Assembly (NCBI GenBank): GCA_910578605.1
Contig: CAJTQG010000002.1
Coordinates: 1 to 64,000, forward strand
Direction: 5' to 3'
DNA from: an uncultured Lachnospiraceae bacterium
Lineage (GTDB): Bacteria; Bacillota; Clostridia; Lachnospirales; Lachnospiraceae
Length of the DNA: 64,000 bases
The position numbers were made by a program, and so were the translations under genes. The notes under the pieces were generated by a model. It saw only the letters and a list, made by a program, of their open reading frames with translations. It was not told the DNA's origin and searched no databases. This document shows, piece after piece, positions 35,844 through 44,725 of the stretch; within the stretch, counting starts at the first letter, position 1; every line of letters begins with the position of its first letter.

Positions 35844-37106
35844 TTATCTAAAAGTGTATGTTTTTGTAATTCTATATCTGATGTAATTTACAAAAGGAGA
35901 CTTGATTGTCTTCTTACCGGATTTTTTATTGGCAACTACATAAAAATAATAATTCTTATTATATTTCAAAGCTTTTTTCTTAAACTTTTTCACTTTATAG
36001 CTTGTCTTTTTTGTTGTAGTAACCTTTTTATATCCACCCTTTTCATTTGTGGACATATAAATAGTATAGTTCTTTGCACCTTTCATTTTTGTCCATTTTA
36101 CTGATATAGATTTGCTTTTCAATGCTCCTGATTTTGCACTAAACTTTACTGGCTGTGCAAATTCTTTGTAAGCAGACCAACTACCATACTTCTTAGCAAC
36201 TCCAATCATCACATATGGACGAACACGGAATTTATAGAAAGATGTTTGTTTTACATTCGTTAAATATACAAAATTAGATCTTGATGTAAATTTCTTAACT
36301 GGCTTTTTGCCATTGTATGTATATAACTGAATTTCATATCCATCTGCGTTTACTTCTGTCCATTCTGCTACTACTTTCTTTGAATTTTCCCAATATCTTG
36401 TAATCTCTAATTGATTGATTTTTGCTGGCAGAGTTTTTAATCCATATGCATAAGAATAACCAAAATTAGACTCTGCTACAAATCCGTCTTCATTGATACG
36501 AACCGGAAATACATATACGGTATAGGAACCGCTTGCCGACAATTTTTGAATCGTTGCCGCAGCATTGCGAACCATTCCTAAATATTTTGCTGAATTTAAA
36601 TTACTTGTTGTAATGTAAATTTTATACCCATCTGCACCTGCAACTGGATTCCATTTTAATGAGATGGCGCTGGCAGTAGCATTCGTCTGGGTAATTGTTG
36701 TCTTGTAGCCTGGTCTTGTCACTATCTCAAGAATTCTAGACGGCTCTCCGTAAACATTCTCAAATTGATTTGTTTCCTCATTTCGAACAGAAACATAAGC
36801 GCGGACAAATACATAATAGCTTTTTCCTCCTGATAGAGGTCCAATATAATAGCTAGGAGAACTGGTTGTCCCCTGAGGATAAATATTTTGTCCATCTGTC
36901 AAATACACTTCATATTTGACACCACTCATCAAAGACGCATCCCACTCCACAGAAACGGTAGTTTCTGTTGCTTTCGTCTGTTTTAAACCTTCCACTTTAG
37001 ATGGCACTACTACTTCTTCTGCAAATACACTGATAGAAAACAATGCTGTCAACATAAAGGTCAATACCAACAAGGTACTTAATTTAAAACTTTTTTGCTC
37101 TTTCAT
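35844..37106 (-). CDS. secreted fibronectin type III repeat protein
   Basis: A 420-residue exported protein made almost wholly of four FN3 domains (about residues 33-132, 135-222, 225-310 and 312-415), each with the characteristic Trp/Tyr core spacing (VSVEWDA, ISLKWNP, VVAEWTE, ISVKWTK). A signal peptide covers about 1-30 and ends at VFAEE. No catalytic domain, sortase motif or wall-binding domain is visible; the C-terminal part is very Lys-rich, which could hold it to the wall by charge. AAGGAGG precedes the ATG. Single gene with its own terminator. Role unknown, perhaps adhesive or carbohydrate-binding. Confidence 0.82.
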   Translation of the reverse strand: MKEQKSFKLSTLLVLTFMLTALFSISVFAEEVVVPSKVEGLKQTKATETTVSVEWDASLMSGVKYEVYLTDGQNIYPQGTTSSPSYYIGPLSGGKSYYVFVRAYVSVRNEETNQFENVYGEPSRILEIVTRPGYKTTITQTNATASAISLKWNPVAGADGYKIYITTSNLNSAKYLGMVRNAAATIQKLSASGSYTVYVFPVRINEDGFVAESNFGYSYAYGLKTLPAKINQLEITRYWENSKKVVAEWTEVNADGYEIQLYTYNGKKPVKKFTSRSNFVYLTNVKQTSFYKFRVRPYVMIGVAKKYGSWSAYKEFAQPVKFSAKSGALKSKSISVKWTKMKGAKNYTIYMSTNEKGGYKKVTTTKKTSYKVKKFKKKALKYNKNYYFYVVANKKSGKKTIKSPFVNYIRYRITKTYTFR

Positions 37107-37151
37107 AGTTCCTCCTTTACATACTTTAAATACTCTTTGTAACTTTTTTAT

Positions 37152-37414
37152 CCGTGCACCCAGCGTTGAACCGTTCTCATAGACGTTACCTTGACAGTTA
37201 ACTCAATCCAGGCGCCCTCACGGCACACAGAAGGTTTTACTTAGTGCTGCTTCATTCCTGACCTGACACGGTTCGTAAATTTCTGTTGCGTAAGACCCAA
37301 ACGTCAACGCCACTTATCAAGGGCAGCTCCACGAGAAAACAGCCCGAAACCAGGCATCACCTCTGCTAGAGCGGATTGCAGGTACAGGGCACCGCTATCT
37401 CCCCGGCTGCACGG
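37152..37414 (-). ncRNA. ffs: signal recognition particle RNA, long Gram-positive type
   Basis: About 263 bases. The 5-prime end CCGTGCAGCC pairs with the 3-prime end GGGTGCACGG, closing the molecule. The S-domain core is clear on the minus strand: GTGTCAGGTCAGGAATGAAGCAGCACTAAG, with the GGAA-type apical loop replaced by the GGAAT variant and the symmetric loop with AGCAGC. The Alu domain occupies both ends. It lies directly downstream of tadA on the same strand, an order common in clostridia. Confidence 0.93.
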
Positions 37415-37545
37415 AAATGTTTTGCTATTATAATTAAAAGTTATCTCCTTTAATATTTTAATTTAAAGAAAAGATATATAAAGATTTACATAGAAAAAAT
37501 ATATAATAGCGCTGTTCAATAGTTTATCGCATTTCTTTCCATTTG

Positions 37546-38100
37546 TCAAACTTCACTTTTGATTTTTTCATTAGAAACACAACCACTTTTATCCATATTA
37601 GAATATTGAGAAGACCGTTTAATAGTTCCTGAACGCAGCTCCCGAAAAAAGCTTTTCATTAAGTCGCTGCATTCTCCCTCCAAAATCCCTTTTTCAATCT
37701 GAAGTTGGTGATTAAACTTAGGCATCTGCAGCAGATTTAATATTGAGCCTGCACATCCTGCCTTTGGATTCATGCATCCAATATATACCTTTTTTATTCT
37801 CGCTTGAACCATTGCACCAGAACACATTTGACATGGCTCTAATGTCACATACATCTCACAGTTGTCCAATCTCCAATCTCCCAGCTTTTTACTTGCCTTT
37901 TTTATAGCATTTAGTTCTGCATGAGACAGTGTATTTTTATCTGTATTTCTTCGATTATAACCTCTAGCTACAATATTACCTTGACAAACAATTACACATC
38001 CTATTGGCACCTCCCCTAACTTATATGCCTTTTTTGCCTGTCGAATGGCTTCCTTCATATACTTTTGCTTGATTACTAATTCATCTGAACCTGTTTCCAT
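37546..38100 (-). CDS. tadA: tRNA-specific adenosine deaminase
   Basis: Deaminates A34 to inosine in tRNA-Arg(ACG). The 184-residue product has the zinc motifs HAE (His 60, Glu 62) and PCQMC (Cys 90, Cys 93). It carries a C-terminal extension (about 150-184, Ser/Lys-rich) beyond the usual length of about 150-160. GAGGA is about six bases before ATG 38100; the first in-frame ATG at 38112 overlaps that site. Followed on the same strand by the SRP RNA. Confidence 0.92.
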   Translation of the reverse strand: METGSDELVIKQKYMKEAIRQAKKAYKLGEVPIGCVIVCQGNIVARGYNRRNTDKNTLSHAELNAIKKASKKLGDWRLDNCEMYVTLEPCQMCSGAMVQARIKKVYIGCMNPKAGCAGSILNLLQMPKFNHQLQIEKGILEGECSDLMKSFFRELRSGTIKRSSQYSNMDKSGCVSNEKIKSEV

Positions 38101-38249
38101 AAAATTCCTCATTTCTGAGCGACCTGATAAGAAGCTATTTGTTTTCGCTCTGAAACAAACAGCTATGTACTTAAAAATTTTTCCTTTTTCTTTTCTTCAT
38201 TATTTGATATGATGTTATGTAACGATTATGGCTAAAATTTACATCCTTG

Positions 38250-38326
38250 CAGCAAGCTGCCAGAGTATCAACCTCTGGGATATTGGCTCAATATACACAG
38301 CTGGCATATCCTCTTGCTGGTTGCTG
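38250..38326. other. junction-like structured region upstream of the GNAT gene
   Basis: An outer stem CAGCAAG (38250-38256) / CTTGCTG (38313-38319) encloses two perfect hairpins: CCAGAG-CTCTGG (38260-38278) and ATATTG-gct-CAATAT (38280-38294). This could be a multi-branched leader RNA for the gene at 38390. The same DNA also carries a 34-codon open frame starting ATG 38228, which has no ribosome binding site and no recognisable product. Confidence 0.4.
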
Positions 38327-38389
38327 ACATAAATAAAGAGCTGATACATAAAATTAGTTAGTTAAAGATTTAAAAAGGAGTGTTTGTTT

Positions 38390-38941
38390 TTGAATACCAT
38401 TTATACCACTGAGAGACTGATATTAAAAAATTTGGAGCCTTCCTTTCACAATGGATGTATGGTACTGCGTTTTTTGACAGAAAACAAGAATATTTTTGAG
38501 CCCTATGAGCCTCTCAGAAATAAGACCTATTACACAAAATCGTTTCAAAAAAACAATTTAGATGCCGAGCGCAAAGCATTCCGTTCCTTATCCTTTGCCC
38601 GTTTCTATGTGTTTTTAAAGGACAATCCTGACTTTATTATTGGCACTGTATCCATTGGTAATGTCTCCAAAGAGCCTGTTCCATCCTGCTCCATCGGCTA
38701 TAAGTTTGACAAAAATTTTCAACGCCAGGGCTATGCTTATGAAGCTGTAGACTTAGTCATTAATATCGCATTTTTTCATATGGGTATGAAGGTGATTAAC
38801 GCATTTATACAAAATACCAACACTTCCTCTCTTCACCTCATTGAAAAGTTAGGATTTAAAGCAGTCAACCACGGCGGACGAATGATTCAAGTGAACGGTG
38901 ATTGGAAGGGACATTATAAATACACACTGTCACGCCCTTAA
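38390..38941 (+). CDS. GNAT-family N-acetyltransferase, RimJ/RimL type (TTG start)
   Basis: An acetyl-CoA dependent N-acetyltransferase of about 183 residues. It opens with IYTTERLILKNLEP, typical of RimJ/RimL-like members, has the core strand IIGTVSIGNVSKEP, the acetyl-CoA pyrophosphate loop region FQRQGYAYEAVDLVI, and the late NTSSLHLIEKLGFKAV motif. Target is unknown: a ribosomal protein N-terminus, an antibiotic or a metabolite. There is no ATG at the N-terminus; AAGGAG is 9 bases before TTG 38390 (TTG 38384 is too close). Confidence 0.82.
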   Translation: MNTIYTTERLILKNLEPSFHNGCMVLRFLTENKNIFEPYEPLRNKTYYTKSFQKNNLDAERKAFRSLSFARFYVFLKDNPDFIIGTVSIGNVSKEPVPSCSIGYKFDKNFQRQGYAYEAVDLVINIAFFHMGMKVINAFIQNTNTSSLHLIEKLGFKAVNHGGRMIQVNGDWKGHYKYTLSRP

Positions 38942-39092
38942 AACAAGTTTTTTATTGAAATTTTATTTTTCATTATATTTTTTAATTTATTTACTGTCAT
39001 TCATTTTATTTTGTTCTATAGTTCTGTTTTCATGTTTTTTTCATATATTGTACTAACACTATGGCAATATTGTGCATAAGGAAATAAAGTCT

Positions 39093-40406
39093 ATGAGCTT
39101 ATCCAAAATCAATGAATTTTTGTGGGGTTTTCCTATGATTACCATCTTACTTGGAGTACATCTCTACTTCACTGTAAGACTTAAATTTATTCAAAGAAAA
39201 ACACTCACCGGAATTAAAGAATCTCTCCTTGTAGAGGACGACAATGATTCCTCTAAAATTTCCGGCTTTCGTGCCCTAGCTACCACTTTAGCCGCCACCT
39301 TAGGAACCGGTAATATAATAGGCATGTCCACCGCCATAGCCCTTGGAGGTGCCGGCGCTGTATTTTGGTGCTGGCTTACAGGGGTTCTGGGAATGGCAAC
39401 CTCCTATGCAGAATGTTATTTAAGCCTTTTATTTCGGGAAAAACTGCCGGACGGCAATTATGCAGGCGGCCCCATGTACGTCTGCAAAAATGGCTTAAAA
39501 AATATGCCGCTGGGAAAATTTTATGCTTTGTGCACTATTGTCGCTGCCTTCGGTGTGGGATGCACCACACAATCTAATGCTATTGTCACCTCCTTGTCCC
39601 ATAAATGGGACATTCCCCCCGCATGGGTGGGAGCTGTCATCTGCGCCATTGCGGGATGTGCCATTATCGGTGGTATCCGCACAATAGGAATGGTGTGCGA
39701 GAAAGCCATTCCTTTTCTCTTTTTATTTTACACTCTGTGCTGCCTTTTCATCTTATACTTTAATTTAGATGTTCTGCCAGAAAGCCTGATGTTTATTGTA
39801 AAAAGCGCTTTTCATCCTCAAGCCGCTGTTGGCGGCTTTGGAGGATATATGGTAGGTCATGCCCTTCGATATGGAATAGCCAGAGGACTTTTCACCAATG
39901 AAGCTGGTCTTGGCACCGGAGGCATCTCCGCAGCCAGCGCACACACACACCAACACTCCCGACAAGCCTTAATTTCCATGACTGCTGTATTCTGGGATAC
40001 TGTAGTTATGTGTGCCATTACTGGCATTGTAATTGTTTCTAATATACTCAAACATCCAGAATCGATACAGGGCTGCGGTGCAGGAGATTACACTGCCGCT
40101 GCCTTTGCAGGGCTCCCTTTGTGGGGAGAGGAATTTCTCATTTTTGCCGTTGCCGCCTTTGCCCTAACTACCTTAATTGGATGGTGTTATTTTGGAGAAA
40201 CCGCCGTTGTCTTCTTATTCGGAACCGAAAAGGTCATTTCCTACAAGATTATATATATTTTAATGATATTTGTAGGTGCAGTTATGTCCCTGAATATAGT
40301 TTGGGAATTAACAGATTTTATCAACGCCGTAATGCTCATTCCCAATGTCATTGCACTGCTTATCCTGCGAGATAAAATCAAAAGTCCCACTGAGAAAAAA
40401 GAATAA
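39093..40406 (+). CDS. sodium:amino-acid (alanine/glycine) symporter, AGCS family
   Basis: A 437-residue membrane carrier that couples sodium entry to uptake of alanine or glycine. About ten or eleven membrane segments; family signatures include ATLAATLGTGNIIGMSTAIALGG near residues 68-90 and the loop with GFGGYMVGHALRYGIARGLFTNEAGLGTG. AAGGA lies about ten bases before ATG 39093; a GTG seven codons earlier has no site. Monocistronic, ending 10 bp from the convergent hypothetical gene. Confidence 0.9.
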   Translation: MSLSKINEFLWGFPMITILLGVHLYFTVRLKFIQRKTLTGIKESLLVEDDNDSSKISGFRALATTLAATLGTGNIIGMSTAIALGGAGAVFWCWLTGVLGMATSYAECYLSLLFREKLPDGNYAGGPMYVCKNGLKNMPLGKFYALCTIVAAFGVGCTTQSNAIVTSLSHKWDIPPAWVGAVICAIAGCAIIGGIRTIGMVCEKAIPFLFLFYTLCCLFILYFNLDVLPESLMFIVKSAFHPQAAVGGFGGYMVGHALRYGIARGLFTNEAGLGTGGISAASAHTHQHSRQALISMTAVFWDTVVMCAITGIVIVSNILKHPESIQGCGAGDYTAAAFAGLPLWGEEFLIFAVAAFALTTLIGWCYFGETAVVFLFGTEKVISYKIIYILMIFVGAVMSLNIVWELTDFINAVMLIPNVIALLILRDKIKSPTEKKE

Positions 40407-40416
40407 TTTTTTAACA

Positions 40417-40920
40417 TTACATTTCCATCTTTCCCTGCCGAATTCGTTCCATAATCTCATCTACACTAGCATACCCAACCTCTCCCTTGTCATCCATATT
40501 GAAAAAGTAATCCATAACATCCTCTATTTGTGTCTCAATCTCAAAAAAATCAGTCCAATAATCAAGCATAGCCTCTCTTTCAAGCAGCTTTGAAGCAAAA
40601 AGCTCCTCTATCAGCTCCCCCAGCACCTGTTCTGACAACCCCAGTCTTTGAGGCTTTTGCATAAGCGCCAACTCGGCCACTGTTTCCAGACTTGTGTAGG
40701 ACCAATATGCGTTCACCTCTACAATATCAAAATTCTCCTTTCCCGTCAGTTTCCTTAAATTTTTCTCAATAACGCCCAATTCCTCTTTTGCTTTCTCGTC
40801 TATATCCGTGTTCATTTCCTCCATAATTTGTGCAGCTCTCTTGATCATGCTCATGACTTCAGAAAGCTTAGTTTCATCTATTTTACATTGACCTATAATG
40901 TACTCTACCTCATGGCTCAT
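40417..40920 (-). CDS. hypothetical helical, acidic protein
   Basis: I do not recognise this 167-residue protein. It is cytoplasmic, acidic and predicted nearly all helical, with a first half of heptad-like spacing (VMSMIKRAAQIMEEM, IEKNLRKLTG) and a second half rich in aromatic and acidic residues (LDYWTDFFEIETQIEDVMDYFFNMDD). AAAGG is six bases before the ATG. It is separated from fabH upstream by a strong terminator, so it is not part of a fatty-acid operon. Confidence 0.6.
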   Translation of the reverse strand: MSHEVEYIIGQCKIDETKLSEVMSMIKRAAQIMEEMNTDIDEKAKEELGVIEKNLRKLTGKENFDIVEVNAYWSYTSLETVAELALMQKPQRLGLSEQVLGELIEELFASKLLEREAMLDYWTDFFEIETQIEDVMDYFFNMDDKGEVGYASVDEIMERIRQGKMEM

Positions 40921-40976
40921 CTTTTACCTTTTATCCTTTCTCTCTTTTATTATTTTTCAAATGTACCTAAAATCTA

Positions 40977-41023
40977 AAACGCCCGAAATCAGACAGCTAA
41001 ATACTGTCTAATTCCAGACGTTT
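40977..41023 (-). terminator. long intrinsic terminator after fabH
   Basis: A 20-bp stem with a 7-base loop. Read as minus-strand RNA all 20 positions pair (16 Watson-Crick, 4 G-U); read on the plus strand the same four positions are A-C mismatches. This asymmetry supports minus-strand transcription. A TTTT-AG-ATTTT tail follows. Confidence 0.8.
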
Positions 41024-41136
41024 GCAAAGCTCTAACCAAGCATTTATTCTACTCTCGCCTTTTCCTCATTCACATAGAAACCATTGTAAAATCCTGTAAT
41101 TGTAAAGCAGTATAAATGACCTTAACAGAACTATTA

Positions 41137-42102
41137 CTACCATTCCAACAATGCACTGCCCCATGTAAGACCACCGCCAAAGCCAGCCAGCACAATTTTA
41201 TCTCCCCTGCACAATTCTCCTTTTTGATTCATTTCATCCAACAAAATCGGTATAGATGCCGCCGATGTATTTCCATAGTTATGCAAATCCATAGGGAACT
41301 TTTGATTGTCTATTTTTAAGTGCTTTGCAACAGAAAACAATATTCTTTCATTTGCCTGGTGCAATATAAAATACTTTACATCCTCCAATGGCGTATTGGC
41401 CTTCTCACAGACCTCACATATACATTGAGGCACTCTCTTCACTGCAAACTTAAATACCTCCTGCCCGTCCATGGAAATGTAGCCTTTCTGGCGTTCTTCC
41501 TTTGCACACATATTATCTAAACTTCTTCCCGGGCAAGTGAGCACCATTCCCTTTGCCCCCTCTGCTCCCACTATCGTCTGACAAACTCCGCCTTCCTCAC
41601 TGGCGCTGACTACCGCCGCTCCAGCTCCGTCACCAAACAACACACAAGTGCCTCTGTCTGTCCAATCCACCAGCTTAGATAACACCTCCGCCCCCACAAT
41701 CAATGCATTTTTAATCATACCAGCCTTGATATAAGCGTTAACTGTATTCAACGCAAACAAAAAGCCGGAACAAGCAGCATTCAAATCAAAACAAAACGCA
41801 TTTACTGCCCCTATTTCACTCTGCACCATGCAGGAAACACTTGGCACATAATAGTCCGGCGAAAGCGTTGCAACAATAATCAAATCAATTTCCTCTGCTC
41901 CAATTCCTGCATTTTCCAGCGCCATCTTGGAAGCCTTGGCAGATAAGCCTGCTGTATTATCCTTGTCCGTAATACATCTTTTGCGTATCCCCGTTCTGCT
42001 GCTAATCCATTCATCATTGGTATCCACAATCTTTGCCAAATCGTCATTGGTTACCACATGCTCCGGCATACAACTGCCGGTTCCTATAATTCTTGCATTC
42101 AT
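41137..42102 (-). CDS. fabH: 3-oxoacyl-[acyl-carrier-protein] synthase III
   Basis: Starts fatty-acid synthesis by condensing acetyl-CoA (or a branched acyl-CoA) with malonyl-ACP. The 321-residue product has the full catalytic triad: Cys 111 in NAACSGF, His in ILHQANERI, and Asn in NYGNTSAAS, and the EWISSRTGIRKR motif near 31-42. AAGGA is seven bases before the ATG. A strong promoter lies about 100 bp upstream and a terminator follows, so it is transcribed alone; the other fab genes are not in this window. Confidence 0.93.
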   Translation of the reverse strand: MNARIIGTGSCMPEHVVTNDDLAKIVDTNDEWISSRTGIRKRCITDKDNTAGLSAKASKMALENAGIGAEEIDLIIVATLSPDYYVPSVSCMVQSEIGAVNAFCFDLNAACSGFLFALNTVNAYIKAGMIKNALIVGAEVLSKLVDWTDRGTCVLFGDGAGAAVVSASEEGGVCQTIVGAEGAKGMVLTCPGRSLDNMCAKEERQKGYISMDGQEVFKFAVKRVPQCICEVCEKANTPLEDVKYFILHQANERILFSVAKHLKIDNQKFPMDLHNYGNTSAASIPILLDEMNQKGELCRGDKIVLAGFGGGLTWGSALLEW

Positions 42103-42205
42103 ACACTTGTCCTTGTAATTTCCATAACCTTTCTCTGAATTTCAAATTTCCTGCCTTCAAACAAAAATAGAAATTATTTCCGTTTTTCACCACAATTATG
42201 TTAAA

Positions 42206-42234
42206 AGTATATAACGTTATGCAACCTATGTCAA
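42206..42234 (-). promoter_or_regulatory. promoter of fabH with embedded palindrome
   Basis: Minus-strand TTGACA (42234-42229), 17 bp, TATACT (42211-42206). The spacer contains the perfect palindrome ATAACGTTAT (42211-42220), a possible repressor site. Confidence 0.75.
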
Positions 42235-42260
42235 TTGACTTTTCCGCCATTATAAAGCTT

Positions 42261-42956
42261 TTACATTCTAAATCGGTAACCAACCCCCCACAAGGTCTCA
42301 ATATATTGAGGTTTAGAGCTCTCATATTCAATTTTTTCCCGAATCTTTTTTATATGAACGGCAATTGTGGAAATATCACTTCCAATCGGCTCCATCCCCC
42401 AAACCTTTCGGAACAAATCTTCCTTAGAAAACACGCGATTCGGATGACTTGCCAACGTCTTAAGCATATCAAACTCTTTGGAGGTAAAGGTTACCTCCTC
42501 CTCATTCAGCCAAACTCTTCTAGCAGCAATATCTATTTTCAAACCGCGAATATTGATAATCTGGTCCGGCACTGCTGATTCGCTTCCAACCAGCCTGTCA
42601 TATCTTGCCAAATGTGCCTTCACTCTTGCCACCAGCTCACTCGGACTAAAAGGCTTCGTAATGTAGTCGTCCGCACCTAATCCCAGACCGTGAATTTTAT
42701 CAATATCATCCTTTTTGGCAGATACCACTATAATGGGAACATTTGTCTTTTCCCGAATGTGTCGGCACAATTCAAATCCATTTATACCCGGCAGCATTAA
42801 GTCTAAGATATACAAGGAATATTCTTCTTCAAGTGCCCTTTGCAATCCCTGCTCTCCATCATTCTCAATCTCAACGGCAAATCCGCTTAATTCCAAGTAA
42901 TCCCTCTCCAGCTCCGCTATACTTTCTTCATCCTCTATAATCAATATTCTTGTCAT
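42261..42956 (-). CDS. OmpR/PhoB-family response regulator (VanR-like)
   Basis: A 231-residue regulator. The receiver domain has acidic pocket EDE (8-10), phospho-acceptor Asp 52 in ILDLMLPGING and Lys in ITKPFSP; the C-terminal winged helix (about 130-230) has VTFTSKEFDMLKTLASHPNRVFSKEDLFRKVWG and TLWGVGYRF. The frame continues upstream but conserved sequence begins at ATG 42956, behind a weak AGG site. It follows the kinase gene by about 106 bp on the same strand. Confidence 0.9.
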   Translation of the reverse strand: MTRILIIEDEESIAELERDYLELSGFAVEIENDGEQGLQRALEEEYSLYILDLMLPGINGFELCRHIREKTNVPIIVVSAKKDDIDKIHGLGLGADDYITKPFSPSELVARVKAHLARYDRLVGSESAVPDQIINIRGLKIDIAARRVWLNEEEVTFTSKEFDMLKTLASHPNRVFSKEDLFRKVWGMEPIGSDISTIAVHIKKIREKIEYESSKPQYIETLWGVGYRFRM

Positions 42957-43062
42957 AGTTATACCTGTGCATATCACAATCTTGCTTGTGGATACTGCCC
43001 AAATAAATAGGTTGAAAGAACGGGCAATACACATAACATCCTTTCTTTATCATATATTTCCT

Positions 43063-44634
43063 TCAACCTTTCTTATCATCCTCCCTCTGGCTGCTCTGTT
43101 CATTTTCTCCACTGCTTTGCTCAACATTTTCATTCTCAGCATTCTTCCCATAATTTTCAAAATACTTTCTCAAAATAATGTGCATCGTAGTCCCCATTCC
43201 CTCCTTACTTGTAGCCCATATCTTTCCCCCATGTGCATCCACTATTTTCTTGGCAATAGATAGTCCAATTCCGCTGCCCCCCTGGGATGAATTTCTAGAG
43301 GCATCTGTCCTATAAAATCTGTCAAATATAAGAGGCAGCTCCTTCACCCCAATTCCCCTGCCGTTGTCCTCAATCTCAATATGGACAAAATCCCCCTCCT
43401 CATTTAATCGAATATTTAACACACCTTTTTTCGTGCCAATATATTTTTCACTGTTGCTAATAATATTATTGATAACTCTGCTCATCTGCTCCACATCCGC
43501 AATCACAATAATATCCGGTGACAGATAATTAAAATAATGCAGCTCAATTCCTTTTGCTTCTAACTCCATGCCAATCTCCTGAATGCAATCCTCAAAATAA
43601 CTGTCAATCCGCACTTTATTAAAGTTATAGGGAATACGGTTTGTATCAATCTTAGAGTACATTGTCAGCTCGCCAATCAATTTATCCATATCGTTTGCTT
43701 TATTATATATGGTGTGGATATATCGCTCCATCTTCTCCGGCGTATCCGCTACTCCGTCCATGATGCCTTCCACATATCCTTTGATAGCAGTGATTGGCGT
43801 TTTCAAATCATGGGAAATATTGCTAATCAACTCCTTGCTCTGAGCATCATCCTGCAGCTTGTCCTCCGCATTCTGCTTTAATCGAATGCGCATCTGCTCA
43901 AAATCTTGAAACAAATATCCAAACTCATCTTCTGATTTTGCCTCCTCCTCCAAGGTAAAGTTCAAATCCCCCTGTGCAATCTTGCAGGTAGCCTCGTGCA
44001 GCCTTCTCATTGGGAACATCACACTCTTATAGATCCAAAAGGTCAAAACCACACCCGTAAGCAGCGCCACCAAAACCAATGTCACAAGCAACTCATAGAT
44101 AAAGCTTTTCATTTGAGGCAAAATATCTGTCATCTCTGTCACTAAGAAAACTCGCCCCTCAGTTTTGTCCTCATAGGCGAAACTCATCTCCTTTATCAAA
44201 AACTGCATCCCTTCGCTCACATAGACACTGCTGGCATCTCCATCCTCCTCAAAAAACTGTTTCAGTCTGCTCTCTAACTTAGACAAATTCTCAGACTTTC
44301 CAACATATATAAGCTCCCCTGCTCTTTGTACAATTAAATACGAATGCTTTTCCATCAATTTTTTATTTAGTTGATTCAGATACTCCACATCTGACAGCTT
44401 TGACAGATCCTCCTTGATAACATTTTCAACTTCTGTTTTGATATTCTGGATGTATTTCTCATAGAGATGAATGGGATTACTGAGAAAATAATGACCTGCA
44501 TCCTCCACACCATAATTTTTCTCCAGGGAATGTATCTGCATTGTTCCAAATCCAACAACTGCAACTCCCAGGAGCAATATAGGGAGCACTGTTACCAAAC
44601 AAAAAGAAAGCTTTAATTTTGTACTTAATTTCAT
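43063..44634 (-). CDS. sensor histidine kinase (HAMP, HisKA, HATPase)
   Basis: A 523-residue membrane kinase, cognate to the OmpR-type regulator that follows. Two membrane segments (about 10-30 and 175-200) flank an external sensor of about 145 residues; then HAMP (about 200-250), HisKA with ISHDLKTPITAIKGY (His about 277), and an ATPase domain with N-box VINNIISNSEKY, G1 DNGRGIG, and G2 GGSGIGLSIAKK. A Glu/Ser-rich tail ends the protein. AGGAGAG is well spaced before the ATG. A 7-bp palindrome (44651-44665) sits just before that site. Signal unknown. Confidence 0.9.
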   Translation of the reverse strand: MKLSTKLKLSFCLVTVLPILLLGVAVVGFGTMQIHSLEKNYGVEDAGHYFLSNPIHLYEKYIQNIKTEVENVIKEDLSKLSDVEYLNQLNKKLMEKHSYLIVQRAGELIYVGKSENLSKLESRLKQFFEEDGDASSVYVSEGMQFLIKEMSFAYEDKTEGRVFLVTEMTDILPQMKSFIYELLVTLVLVALLTGVVLTFWIYKSVMFPMRRLHEATCKIAQGDLNFTLEEEAKSEDEFGYLFQDFEQMRIRLKQNAEDKLQDDAQSKELISNISHDLKTPITAIKGYVEGIMDGVADTPEKMERYIHTIYNKANDMDKLIGELTMYSKIDTNRIPYNFNKVRIDSYFEDCIQEIGMELEAKGIELHYFNYLSPDIIVIADVEQMSRVINNIISNSEKYIGTKKGVLNIRLNEEGDFVHIEIEDNGRGIGVKELPLIFDRFYRTDASRNSSQGGSGIGLSIAKKIVDAHGGKIWATSKEGMGTTMHIILRKYFENYGKNAENENVEQSSGENEQSSQREDDKKG

Positions 44635-44650
44635 AAAACTCTCCTATTCT

Positions 44651-44665
44651 CCGCCTGGCAGGCGG
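44651..44665. other. short perfect palindrome in the kinase leader
   Basis: CCGCCTG-G-CAGGCGG lies about 5 bp upstream of the AGGAGAG site of the kinase gene. It could form a GC-rich hairpin in the mRNA leader or bind a protein. It may be the edge of the palindromic element at 44726-44900. Confidence 0.5.
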
Positions 44666-44725
44666 TATAAACGGTAATGAGGGTTTGCTTTTGGTGATAT
44701 AGGGGTTGTCCTGATATAATAAAAA

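Noticed and set aside
37152..37414. Possible tRNA or rRNA fragment, judged from GC-rich structured sequence
   Set aside because: The S-domain core and closing ends identify it as SRP RNA; no cloverleaf can be drawn.
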